Shown here in pieces: positions 8,131 through 16,144 of a DNA stretch of 64,000 bases. Position 1 is the first letter of the stretch. Every line of letters starts with the position of its first letter. Origin of the DNA: Streptomyces apocyni (lineage in GTDB: Bacteria; Actinomycetota; Actinomycetes; Streptomycetales; Streptomycetaceae); assembly GCF_009739465.1 (NCBI RefSeq), contig NZ_WHOM01000036.1:1-64000 (forward strand). The letters are read 5' to 3'. The position numbers were made by a program, and so were the translations under genes. The notes beneath the pieces were generated by a model, which ran no database searches, had not been told where the DNA came from, and saw only the letters and a program-made list of their open reading frames with translations.

Positions 8131-9060
8131 TTTTGCAAGTGGTAGCGGGTGATCTGGGTAACACACCGGCCAGCCACCCTCCGGATCACGTCCGACCCGC
8201 CCCGCCACGCCCAGCACGTCAGCCAGCAGAGCGGGCGTCACCACCTCGCCGGGCGGCCCGTCCGCGGCCACCCGCCCGCCACGCAACGCGACGATCCGCT
8301 CCGCGAAACGAGCCGCGTGCGCGAGGTCGTGCAGCACCATCACCACGGTGAGCGCCCGCTCCTCGCGTAGCCTCACCACGGTCTGCAGGACCTCCAGTTG
8401 GTGCCGCAGATCCAGATACGTGGTCGGCTCGTCCAGGAGCAGCACGGGAGTGTCCTGGGCCAGTGCCATCGCCAGCCGTACCCGCTGGCGTTCGCCCCCG
8501 GACAGCGTGTCGACACCCCGCGCCGCCCAGTCGGCCACGCCCGCGTCGACGAGCGCGCGGCGGCTGGTCTCGTCGTCGCCTTCGCGCAGCATGCCGAGGG
8601 GGCCACGGGTCGCGTAGCGGCCCTGCCGTACCAGTTGACGTACGGTCATGCCCGGTACCGCTGGCGCGGACTGGTGCAGCAGGGCGACGCGCCGGGCCGC
8701 CGCGCGCCGCGAGAGGCGACCCAGGTCGTCTCCGCCGAGCAGGACGCGCCCCGCGCTGGGGCGCAGCAGCCCGGCGGCGAGCCGCAGCAGGGTGCTCTTG
8801 CCGCACCCGTTCAGCCCGACCAGGGCCAGCAACTCGCCATGGGCGACCCGTAGATCCACGCCGTCGAGGACGGAACGCCCCGGGTAACCGAAGCGAACCC
8901 CTTCGACGGTGATGGCATCACCGGTAGCCGTTGCCGAAGCGGTAGCCGTTGCCGAAGCGGTAGCCGTTGCCGCAGAGGGAGGCGGTGGCGGGGGCACGGT
9001 GGCCTCAGCCTGGTCAAGCTGCTGGCTCTCCCCCGCGCGGGGTACTGCGGAATGCGTCAT
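8128..9060 (-). CDS. Metallophore ABC importer ATPase (FecE/FepC-like)
   Basis: A 310-residue ATPase of the iron-siderophore/cobalamin importer family. Walker A GLNGCGKST is at residues 82-90, signature LSGGERQR and Walker B VLLLDEPT follow. About 48 N-terminal residues precede the domain: a poly-Pro run and an Ala-Thr-Ser repeat encoded by an 18-bp tandem repeat at 8923-8974. The ATG at 9060 has GAGG upstream; a later start could exist, but none is obviously better. It is the last gene of the uptake operon, with two FecCD permeases and a lipoprotein, so it energises uptake of a chelated metal. Confidence 0.9.
   Translation of the reverse strand: MTHSAVPRAGESQQLDQAEATVPPPPPPSAATATASATATASATATGDAITVEGVRFGYPGRSVLDGVDLRVAHGELLALVGLNGCGKSTLLRLAAGLLRPSAGRVLLGGDDLGRLSRRAAARRVALLHQSAPAVPGMTVRQLVRQGRYATRGPLGMLREGDDETSRRALVDAGVADWAARGVDTLSGGERQRVRLAMALAQDTPVLLLDEPTTYLDLRHQLEVLQTVVRLREERALTVVMVLHDLAHAARFAERIVALRGGRVAADGPPGEVVTPALLADVLGVAGRVGRDPEGGWPVCYPDHPLPLAK
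8923..8974. repeat. 18-bp tandem repeat inside the ATPase gene
   Basis: GGTAGCCGTTGCCGAAGC is present twice perfectly and a third time in part. It encodes the Ala/Thr/Ser repeat in the N-terminal extension of the FecE-like ATPase and is a candidate for copy-number variation between strains. Confidence 0.85.
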
Positions 9061-9091
9061 GTCAGTCCTCTTCGATTGGTCAGGGGCGCCC

Positions 9092-10195
9092 TCAGGGACG
9101 CGACAGGGGCACCCGGCGCACCACGATCAGGAGCAGCGCCGCCCCGGCGAACGTGGTCACCGCCCCGGTCGGCAGAGTCAGCCGGTCCATGTCCAGCACC
9201 ACCGTGAGCACCCGCGACGCGCCCTGCGCCACGGCATCGGCGCCGCACACCACGGTCGCGCCGAGCAGTGCGGCCCCCGGCAGCCCGATCCGCAGATCCG
9301 CGCCGAACAGCGCGAGCGCGACGTGCGGCACCAGCAGCCCGACGAAACCGAGCGCGCCGACAACGGACACCGCGCCCGCGGTGAGGGCGACCGCGCACAC
9401 CAGTGCCACCGCACGGGCCCTGCCGGTCGCGAGGCCCACGGCCGCGGCCTGTTCGTCGCCGCAGCGCAGCAGGGTGAGCGGTCCGGCGAGCGCGCAGGCG
9501 GCCGCCGTCCAGCACAGCGCCCAGGGCCAGATGAGGTTCCAGTGGTCCCAGACCCTGCCCTCGATGGAACCGACCAACCACTGGACCACACTGCCCAGTT
9601 CGCCGGGAGCCACCAGGAGCACCATCGCGGTCAGCCCGGTGAGCACCGCCGAGACCAGTACGCCGTGCACGGCCGTCTGTTCCGGGTCGCCCCGGTCGCG
9701 CCCGGCCAGTACCCACAACAACCCGGCTCCGGCGAACCCGCCCACACAGGCCGCCACGACGACAGCCGCGGGCGACTCCCATCCGGCGAGCCCGAGCCCG
9801 GTGGCGGCCACGGCCCCGAGTACGGCACCCGGGGTAACGCCGGTGACCTCGGGCCCGGCCAGCGGATTGCGCAGAGCCGACTGCAGTACGAGACCGGCGA
9901 GCCCGAGACAGGCCCCGGCGACCAGCGCCACCAGCATCCGGGGCAGCCGCAGTTGCAGCACGATATGCCGCGCCGTGTCGTCACCGCCGCCGAGCAGCAC
10001 CTGCCACACTCCGGCGGGCGACACGGCACGCCCCGCGACCAGATCAGCCACGACGGCGACCAGCAGCAGCACACCGACCAGCACCATCCGACGCGCCACG
10101 GCCGGACCGCCGCCGTTGTCCCCAGCGCCGCCGTCCACGCTCACCGCGCTCACCGCGCTCTCCGGCCCCGCCTCACACCCAGCAGCAGCCCTCAC
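9092..10195 (-). CDS. FecCD-type metallophore permease
   Basis: A 367-residue BtuC/FecCD-family permease with about ten hydrophobic segments and the family signature LRLPRMLVALVAGACLGLAG followed by LQSALRNPLAGPEVTGV. It forms a heterodimer with the next-upstream permease, fed by the lipoprotein and driven by the ATPase. The start is GTG at 10195, overlapping the upstream TGA (GTGA). About 35 hydrophilic residues precede the first membrane segment, so translation might begin a little later. A 31-base gap separates it from the ATPase gene. Confidence 0.9.
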   Translation of the reverse strand: MRAAAGCEAGPESAVSAVSVDGGAGDNGGGPAVARRMVLVGVLLLVAVVADLVAGRAVSPAGVWQVLLGGGDDTARHIVLQLRLPRMLVALVAGACLGLAGLVLQSALRNPLAGPEVTGVTPGAVLGAVAATGLGLAGWESPAAVVVAACVGGFAGAGLLWVLAGRDRGDPEQTAVHGVLVSAVLTGLTAMVLLVAPGELGSVVQWLVGSIEGRVWDHWNLIWPWALCWTAAACALAGPLTLLRCGDEQAAAVGLATGRARAVALVCAVALTAGAVSVVGALGFVGLLVPHVALALFGADLRIGLPGAALLGATVVCGADAVAQGASRVLTVVLDMDRLTLPTGAVTTFAGAALLLIVVRRVPLSRP

Positions 10196-11298
10196 GTCAC
10201 TCCCCCGTCCACCAGCTCCTCCGTACGCACCCCCGCGCGACCCGCGTCCGACGACGGCTTCTTCCGTTTCTTCCGTTTCTTCCGTACGCGGTCACGGGTC
10301 CGCAGCAACGCCACCCCCACGGGCACCCCGAGGAGCGCCGTCCACGCCCCGACCGGTATCTCGGTCGGAGCGAGGGCCAGCCGCGCGGGAACGTCGGCGA
10401 TGGCCACCACCGCCGCGCCGCACGCCGCCGACCAGGGCAGCCAGCCCACCGCGCCCACGTCGGGTCGAAGGCGGCGGGCCAGGTGCGGGGCGAGGAAGCC
10501 CACCCACGCGACCGGGCCACAGACCGCGACGACCGGGGCGATCAGCACCACGGCGACCGCGAGCGCGGCGATCCGGGCGCGGTGCACCCGTACCCCCAGG
10601 GCCTGCGCGTCGTCGTCACCGAGCCGCAGTACGGCGAGCACCGGCGCGCACAGCACGAGCGCGGGCAGCGCGATCAGCAGCCAGGGCCACAGACCGGTCA
10701 CGTCGTCCCAGGTCCGGCTGGACAGACTGCCCAGCAGATAGCGGTAGATGAGCTGAAGGTCGAGCTGATCGGCCATCACCATCAGGACCAGCAACGCGGC
10801 TTGGAGCGCGGCGGCCACCGCCGCACCGGTGAGCAGCACGGCAGCCGGGCTCCGGCCGAATCCCGCGGCCAGCAGCGTGAGTCCCCCACCGAGCGCCGCT
10901 CCCGCGATGGCGAGAAGCGGCTGCACGGCGGCCGGGATCGCCAGCGCGAGCACCAGGGGCGCGGCGACCCCCAGCGCGGCGCCCGAGGAGACGCCCAGCA
11001 TCTCCGGCACCGCGAGGGGGTTGCGTAGCGCCTCCTGGAGAACCAGGCCCGCGGCGCCCAGGCAGGCCCCGGCGACCAGGGCGAGCACCAGCCGGGGCAG
11101 CCGCAGCTCCCCCACGATCACGCCCTGGATGCCACCGTCCAGCAGGCGGTGCGGGGGCACCACGGGCGTGCCGAGACACAGGGCGCAGAGCGCGACTCCC
11201 AGCAGCAGCGCACCCAGCGAGATCGGCAGGGCAGCCGACCGGGCCCGTGGCCGGACACTTTCCTGGGCACCTGGCCGGGCGCCTGGCTCGGCCGTCAC
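10192..11298 (-). CDS. FecCD-type metallophore permease
   Basis: A 368-residue permease of the same family, with LRLPRLVLALVAGACLGAAG and LQEALRNPLAVPEMLGVSSG signatures and about ten membrane segments. The C-terminus carries a basic tail rich in Arg-Lys (RKKRKKRKK) from a tandem nonamer near 10262-10290. GTG at 11298 is chosen because it overlaps the lipoprotein stop (GTGA), matching the coupling used elsewhere in this operon. A longer upstream frame is only the complement of the lipoprotein gene region. Confidence 0.9.
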   Translation of the reverse strand: MTAEPGARPGAQESVRPRARSAALPISLGALLLGVALCALCLGTPVVPPHRLLDGGIQGVIVGELRLPRLVLALVAGACLGAAGLVLQEALRNPLAVPEMLGVSSGAALGVAAPLVLALAIPAAVQPLLAIAGAALGGGLTLLAAGFGRSPAAVLLTGAAVAAALQAALLVLMVMADQLDLQLIYRYLLGSLSSRTWDDVTGLWPWLLIALPALVLCAPVLAVLRLGDDDAQALGVRVHRARIAALAVAVVLIAPVVAVCGPVAWVGFLAPHLARRLRPDVGAVGWLPWSAACGAAVVAIADVPARLALAPTEIPVGAWTALLGVPVGVALLRTRDRVRKKRKKRKKPSSDAGRAGVRTEELVDGGVT

Positions 11299-12287
11299 TT
11301 GAGCGCGGCCGTCGCTTCGTCGAGGACGATCGAGAGCGAGCGGGTGCCCCGGCCCTTGGCCCAGACCTCCGGGTCGACCTCGAAGACCTGGTCGTTCTGA
11401 ACGGCCGGAATCCGCTTCCACAGCGGGTTCTTGGCCAGCTTGTCGGAGAGCTGACCGTCTGGTTCTCCGAAGGAGAGCGTCTCGACGAACAGCACGTCGA
11501 CGTCGCGCGCGATGATCTCCTCAAGGCTGTACGTGCCTTCGACGCCGCGGCTCTTCCACGGGTAGTCGGCGATCTTCGGGAAGAGTCCGGCGGCGACGTC
11601 GGTGCCGGGCGTCGCGACGCCGAAGTTCTCGTCGCTGCCGTAGATGACGAGCGCGGTCTTGTCGCTCTTGTTCGCCTCGGCGTCCGCCAGCTTGGTGCGG
11701 AACTTCTTCTCGGCGGCGACGGCTTGTTCACCGCGCCCGGTGAGCGCGGCCAGGTCCCGCTGGTAGGCGACGCTGTCCTGCCACGAGTCCGGCTGTACGG
11801 GCCAGAACGTGGTGGCGCCCTTGAGCGCGGGTGCCAGCTTGCCGTGGGTGTCCTCCAGACCGATGACCAGGTCCGGCTTGTGGGAGAGGATCGCCTCGAC
11901 CTCGGGGCTGAGGAAGCCGCCGGGGATCACGGGGATCTTCCCGGCCTCCTTCTTCCCGAGGAAATCCTTGTGGGCGAGCAGGGCCGAGTTGGTGGCGACC
12001 GGCTTGAGGCCGAGCTCGGTCAGCATGTCGTCGCAGAGGGCCACCAGGCAGACGATCCGCCGCGGTTCCTTGTCGGTGCTGACCTTGACGCCCTTGACGT
12101 CGGTGATCGTGCGCGCGGGCTTCACCGGCTGGACGGCCGCGGGTGACTTCGTCCCTGTGGCACCGGCTTTGTCGGCGTCGTCGCCACTCTCCGTGGACTG
12201 GTCAGTGGCGCCACAGCCCACCAGGAGGGTTCCCAGGACGGCTGCGGCTGCCCAGCGGCGTACGCGCTTGATCGAGGTGCGCGGCAT
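11295..12287 (-). CDS. Metallophore-binding lipoprotein (FecB/periplasmic-binding type)
   Basis: A 330-residue substrate-binding protein. The signal peptide runs from basic residues MPRTSIKRVRR through a hydrophobic core to a lipobox ending at Cys25 (LVGC). The mature part matches the two-lobed class III binding fold: RRIVCLVALCDDMLTELGL and ILSHKPDLVIGLEDTHGKL are typical lobe motifs. ATG at 12287 is preferred over an upstream in-frame start because it gives a proper signal peptide and has AAAGAG upstream. It is first in the uptake operon, about 120 bases from a Zur-type box. The ligand is unknown; the adjacent RiPP product is the obvious candidate. Confidence 0.9.
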   Translation of the reverse strand: MPRTSIKRVRRWAAAAVLGTLLVGCGATDQSTESGDDADKAGATGTKSPAAVQPVKPARTITDVKGVKVSTDKEPRRIVCLVALCDDMLTELGLKPVATNSALLAHKDFLGKKEAGKIPVIPGGFLSPEVEAILSHKPDLVIGLEDTHGKLAPALKGATTFWPVQPDSWQDSVAYQRDLAALTGRGEQAVAAEKKFRTKLADAEANKSDKTALVIYGSDENFGVATPGTDVAAGLFPKIADYPWKSRGVEGTYSLEEIIARDVDVLFVETLSFGEPDGQLSDKLAKNPLWKRIPAVQNDQVFEVDPEVWAKGRGTRSLSIVLDEATAALK

Positions 12288-12405
12288 CGGCGGCTCTTTC
12301 GTTCTCGCTTCCGGAGCGCGGGCAGGAGTGCGGGCACCGGCACGCGATGACGCGGCGGGCGCGGAGGGGCGCTCCGATGATCCCCCCGAGGCCCTCATTT
12401 ACACA

Positions 12406-12420
12406 TGATAATCATTATCA
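12406..12420. promoter_or_regulatory. Zur-type (Fur-family) box in divergent promoter
   Basis: TGATAATCATTATCA is a perfect 7-1-7 palindrome. It fills the 17-bp spacer between TTTACA (12398-12403) and AATCAA on the plus strand, and between TTGATT and TGTAAA on the minus strand. A bound Zur/Fur dimer could therefore shut both the uptake operon (minus) and the propeller gene (plus). It also resembles the classical Fur box core. Confidence 0.82.
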
Positions 12421-12460
12421 AATCAAGTTCAGCGTCCCCGCCCGGAAGGAATCCGCACCC

Positions 12461-13699
12461 ATGAACTCCGCCGCAGCGACCACCCCTCCACTCCCCTGCC
12501 GCCTGCTGGTCGCCGACCAAGTCGCGGGATCCGTCCACCTGTTGAGCCTTCCCGACGGCCGTACCACGGCCCGCCTCGACGGCCGGCACCTCGCCGAGCA
12601 CGCCGGGTTCCTCGCACTGCCCGGGGACCGGACGGCATTCGTCGACGACCGGGCGGGCGAGTTGGTGGTGCTCGCCCCGTTCGCCGACGAGCCGGTGGAG
12701 TCGACCACCGCGGTGGCCGTGCCCGCCGAGCATCTGGCGGCTGATCCGAGCGGGCGGCGCCTCGCCGTGAGCACGGGGCTCGGCCGGAACTGGGAGGCGT
12801 GGAGCGATCTCCTGACCGTCGTCGACCTGGCGGCCGCGGGCGGACCGAGCGCCGTACGCGTACGTACCAGGGTCGGCGAGCCGGGCGTCACCGTACTCGG
12901 CACTGACGACCCGCACGTCGTCCTGCGCCACCGCGAGCCGGGCACTCTGACCGCCTACCGGCACACCGAGCTGATGGCAGCACCGCCCGCCTGCCCGCCA
13001 GTTGAGCCGTACGCCGCGCTGCCACTGCCCGGGGACGGGCACGGGGACGCCCAGGACCCGCTGCACCAGCGGCTGTTCGCGGCGACCGGCGAGGGCGTGC
13101 ATCGGGCCCGTGTCGCACCGGACGGCGGGCTGATCGCCGAGGAGCCGTTGGACTGGAGCGGTCCCGGGCGCGGCTACTACCTGCGGCTCGACCCGGTGCG
13201 GCGCACTCTGTGGTCCTGCGTACGTGGCGGCCCGCCGGAGCCCGAGGCATGGCCCGAGTGGACCAACCACGCCTGGTGGCACCACCTGGACACCGGCCGC
13301 ACCGGACGACTCGACCTCGGTCCCGGCCTGGTGTTCCGGCTGGCGGTCGCCGCGCGGCGGGTGGCGTACGCGCGCGTGCACCCCGACGGCGACGAGCTGA
13401 TCCTGCTCGACGCCACGAACCCGGCCGTGACCGCCCGGATACCCCTGCCCGCCATGGACGGCGCGCCGAAGCCGGGCGGGACTCCTTGGGACGGGGTGCA
13501 GCGCAGGGCGATCGCCGCGTCTCCGGGCGGCCCGCTGGTCGCGGTGACCCGGGGCGGACACGGCGAAGTCCATCTGGTGGACACGGACCGGCCAGACCAC
13601 CACGAGATCCTGACCGTTCCCACTCCCCTGAACGAGGGAGGCCACCTCACCCTCGTCACACGCGACGACGATGCCCACCACGACCCCGTAGGCCGCTAG
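12461..13699 (+). CDS. Beta-propeller-like protein of unknown function
   Basis: A 412-residue soluble protein with no signal peptide or membrane segment. Recurrent blade-like units such as VHLLSLPDGRTTARLDGRHL, RLAVSTGLGRNWEAW and ELILLDATNPAVTARIPLP suggest a six- or seven-bladed propeller. It is rich in His and Trp in the middle (NHAWWHHLDTG). ATG at 12461 follows GGAAGGA. It is divergent from the metallophore uptake operon and shares the Zur-type box, so it is expected to be made under the same metal limitation. A role in metal or metallophore handling is inference only; I do not recognise a named family. Confidence 0.75.
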   Translation: MNSAAATTPPLPCRLLVADQVAGSVHLLSLPDGRTTARLDGRHLAEHAGFLALPGDRTAFVDDRAGELVVLAPFADEPVESTTAVAVPAEHLAADPSGRRLAVSTGLGRNWEAWSDLLTVVDLAAAGGPSAVRVRTRVGEPGVTVLGTDDPHVVLRHREPGTLTAYRHTELMAAPPACPPVEPYAALPLPGDGHGDAQDPLHQRLFAATGEGVHRARVAPDGGLIAEEPLDWSGPGRGYYLRLDPVRRTLWSCVRGGPPEPEAWPEWTNHAWWHHLDTGRTGRLDLGPGLVFRLAVAARRVAYARVHPDGDELILLDATNPAVTARIPLPAMDGAPKPGGTPWDGVQRRAIAASPGGPLVAVTRGGHGEVHLVDTDRPDHHEILTVPTPLNEGGHLTLVTRDDDAHHDPVGR

Positions 13700-13731
13700 G
13701 CCTCTAGGCCGCCAGACCCTCAAGACACGTA

Positions 13732-13761
13732 GGGCCCCACCGCACAACCGCGGTGGGGCCC
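13732..13761. terminator. Hairpin between convergent genes
   Basis: A 12-bp perfect stem (GGGCCCCACCGC) with a six-base loop lies 33 bases after the propeller gene and before the end of the minus-strand small peptide gene. It has no T-run, as is common in Streptomyces, and could serve both strands. Confidence 0.7.
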
Positions 13762-13829
13762 ACCCCCATGGGATCACCCGATCACCCGAGCAGCTGATCA
13801 CCCATTCGGCTCACCGACGGATCAGCCCA

Positions 13830-14003
13830 TCAGTCGACACTCGGCAGGATGTGCGGCTCAGCGAGATCGTCCTCGTACCCCGCGAGCCGGATCGGCGCCG
13901 ACCTGGACCACACCTCCAGGCTGCCCATCCGATCCGTCCCGGGACCGCCGTGCTCTTGGCGTTCCTTTGGGCGCTGATCGCTCTTCGTCTTCTCTGGTGT
14001 CAC
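13830..14003 (-). CDS. Small 57-aa peptide of unknown function
   Basis: A GTG start at 14003 is placed six bases after a textbook AGGAG, which makes this a real gene despite its size. The 57-residue product has a charged, Lys/Arg/Gln-rich first half and a distinct second half (MGSLEVWSRSAPIRLAGYED) followed by an acidic tail ending LPSVD. There is no signal peptide, Cys or membrane segment. A variable front with a defined C-terminal module recalls RiPP precursors or small regulatory peptides, but no modification gene adjoins it unless the SDR gene upstream (14577-16049) is involved. Function unknown. Confidence 0.65.
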   Translation of the reverse strand: MTPEKTKSDQRPKERQEHGGPGTDRMGSLEVWSRSAPIRLAGYEDDLAEPHILPSVD

Positions 14004-14339
14004 CGCGCACTCCTTAGGTGTCGTGTAACCCTCGGACGTACCGACACGGCCTGCCGCTACCGGGTCCAGTCGCCCCGAGGGGTGGAGCAAAACCAGTGCG
14101 GACACTGTGGCGCCGGCAACTTGTGCGGGACTACACCGTGGTGACCGGCTTTGCCCCGTAACGGACCGTGGGTGTGGGTGGGACCCTAATACGGCTGTCC
14201 GTCCGGTACAGAGTAACCAAATGAGCGGTGCTGCGCTCGATAGGGCCAAAAACTGACCTGACCTTTACACACCGCCTGACACACCACCTCACGCTCCTTC
14301 GTTCCATGGTGTGCGATTGAGAGGGCTGGCGCGCCGTCT
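14004..14339. other. Intergenic stretch, 5' region of the small peptide gene
   Basis: About 335 bases without a convincing gene. TATTAG near 14190 on the minus strand could be a -10 element for the small peptide. No strong hairpin or repeat was seen. Confidence 0.4.
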
Positions 14340-14567
14340 AGGATCGATCCGTTCGCAGGTGACCCGGCGCTGCCACCCACCTTCCAGGTCGACGGCAAGG
14401 TCCCGGACGCCGGACAGGAACTTCAGCTCAGCGCCCGCTTCGCGGGACACACCGCGTCGGACGGCATCCGCTGCCGGATCTTCGTCGATGGCCAACTGGT
14501 CAGCGTCCAGCGGGCAACCGGTCCCGACTGCAGCGTGCGGTGCCGGTACCGGCTCCCCCGGCCGTGA
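14340..14567 (+). pseudogene. C-terminal remnant of an unrecognised protein
   Basis: The frame ending at the TGA 14565-14567 reads like coding sequence over about 70 residues, including LPPTFQVDGKVPDAGQELQL and GIRCRIFVDGQLVSVQ. It has no start codon with a ribosome site, and an in-frame upstream stop follows the tct-agg at about 14339. It looks like the beta-rich end of a secreted or membrane-anchored protein whose front was lost. It ends 10 bases from the end of the convergent SDR gene. Confidence 0.35.
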
Positions 14568-14576
14568 CGTGATGGT

Positions 14577-16049
14577 TTACCAGTTGGCGGGCGCGTAGTC
14601 CTTGAGGAAGACGCCGTAGAGGTCCTCGCCCGACTCGCCGCGGACCACCGGGTCGTAGACACGGGCCGCGCCGTCGATCAGGTCGAGCGGGGCGTGGAAG
14701 CCCTCTTCGGCGAGGCGCAGCTTGTCGTAGTGCGGGCGTTCGTCGGTGATCCAGCCGGTGTCGACCGAGGTCATGAGGATGCCGTCGGTCTGGAACATCT
14801 CCTGGCCGCTGGTCCGCGTGACCATGTTCATGGCGGCCTTCGCGGCATTGGTGTTCGGGTGTCCCGCGCCCTTGTAGCCGCGGCTGAAGACACCTTCCAT
14901 CGCCGAGACGTTGACGATGTACGCGCGCCCGCTCGACGCCTTGCTGGCGGCAGCGGCCATGGCCGGGCGCAGCTTGCTGATCAGGATGAACGGCGCCGTG
15001 TAGTTGCACAGCTGGGTTTCGAGGAGTTCCACCGGGGAGATCTGCTCGATGGACTGCACCCAGGTGTTGGTGTCCACGACATCTGGAACCAGCCCGCCCG
15101 CGTCGATGGCGGTGCCGTCGCGGTGCCGGGCGACGCTGGCGTGGCCCGCGACCAGCGCGAGGTCGGCCACCTTCTGCGCGTCGAGGCCCGTGACGCCGGC
15201 GGGGAGCGCCGCGAGACCGTCGACAGCGCCGGAGTTGAAGGCGCCGATGACATGGTGGGCGGGGAGCTCACCCGCTGGCAGCGGAGCGCTCTCGCCGTCG
15301 ACCAGGGCGGCGTAGGCGGACGGCAGCCGACGTACGGTCTGCGTCGCGTTGTTGATCAGGATGTCGAGCGGCCCCTGCTCGGCGACCTGCTCGGCCAGCG
15401 CCACGGCCTGGGCGGGATCGCGCAGATCGATGCCGACGACCTCTAGGCGGTGGAGCCAGTCGGCCGAGTCCTCCATGGCCTTGAAGCGGCGGATCGCGTC
15501 GCTGGGGAAGCGGGTGGTGATGGTGGTGTGCGCGCCGTCGCGGAGCAGCCGCAGCGCGATGTACATGCCGATCTTGGCGCGGCCGCCGGTGAGCAGGGCA
15601 CGCTTGCCGGTGAGGTCGGTGCGGGCGTCGCGGCGGGCGCGGTTCTCGGCGGCGCACTTCTGGCAGAGCTGGTGGTAGAAGGCGTCCACCTCGACATACC
15701 GGGTCTTGCAGATGTAGCAGGACCGCGGGCGCTGGAGTATCCCCGCGATCTCGCCCGCCACGGACGAGGACGGCAGCAGGCCCTGGGTCTCGTCGTCGAT
15801 GCGCTCGGCGGACCCGGTGGCCGTGGCGTGGGTCACCGCCTTGTCGTGGGCGGTCTTGGCGGCCCGGCGCTCCTGGCGGCGGCGCTGCTTCACGGTGCGG
15901 TAGATGCCCGCGGTGGCCCGGCGTACGGTGATCGCGTCCGGGTGGTCGACGTCCAGCTTGTCGAGCTCCTCGAGTACGCCGAGGCAGACGGCCAGACGCT
16001 CCGGGTCGATTCCGGGACCGAACTGCTGGCTGTCTTCTGCCACCGTCAT
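14577..16049 (-). CDS. SDR-family oxidoreductase with N-terminal zinc ribbon
   Basis: A 490-residue protein. Residues 1-105 are mainly helical and basic. A four-Cys zinc ribbon follows (C111, C114, C129, C132). From 148 there is a Rossmann SDR domain with TGGRAKIG (154-161) and NNAT. In the expected active site SAMEGVFSRGYKGAGHPNTNAAKAA the lysine is present, but the position four before it is Thr rather than the usual Tyr, so catalysis may be altered. The start ATG at 16049 has GAGGAA upstream. A near-palindrome lies about 45 bases upstream (16093-16113). Substrate not known. Confidence 0.82.
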   Translation of the reverse strand: MTVAEDSQQFGPGIDPERLAVCLGVLEELDKLDVDHPDAITVRRATAGIYRTVKQRRRQERRAAKTAHDKAVTHATATGSAERIDDETQGLLPSSSVAGEIAGILQRPRSCYICKTRYVEVDAFYHQLCQKCAAENRARRDARTDLTGKRALLTGGRAKIGMYIALRLLRDGAHTTITTRFPSDAIRRFKAMEDSADWLHRLEVVGIDLRDPAQAVALAEQVAEQGPLDILINNATQTVRRLPSAYAALVDGESAPLPAGELPAHHVIGAFNSGAVDGLAALPAGVTGLDAQKVADLALVAGHASVARHRDGTAIDAGGLVPDVVDTNTWVQSIEQISPVELLETQLCNYTAPFILISKLRPAMAAAASKASSGRAYIVNVSAMEGVFSRGYKGAGHPNTNAAKAAMNMVTRTSGQEMFQTDGILMTSVDTGWITDERPHYDKLRLAEEGFHAPLDLIDGAARVYDPVVRGESGEDLYGVFLKDYAPANW

Positions 16050-16092
16050 CGCCGTGTTCCTCGTACTCAGTCGTGCGCACCCACGCGCCGTG

Positions 16093-16113
16093 AAGTTTCC
16101 AAAGTGGCAACTT
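16093..16113. promoter_or_regulatory. Palindromic operator-like site upstream of the SDR gene
   Basis: AAGTTTCCA-3-TGGCAACTT, arms complementary at 8 of 9 positions, lies 44 bases upstream of the SDR start and just before the end of the WS/DGAT gene. It is AT-richer than its surroundings, so a repressor site is plausible. The regulator is unknown. Confidence 0.5.
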
Positions 16114-16144
16114 TACGTAGGCGAGGGTGTCCACGCCAAACCGC

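Noticed and set aside
11299..11421. N-terminal extension of the second metallophore permease
   Set aside because: It only translates the complement region of the lipoprotein 3' end; the GTGA-coupled GTG at 11298 matches the rest of the operon.
12395..13801. Long minus-strand open frame opposite the propeller gene
   Set aside because: No start with ribosome site and no protein-like pattern; the plus-strand gene has both plus a promoter with a metal box.
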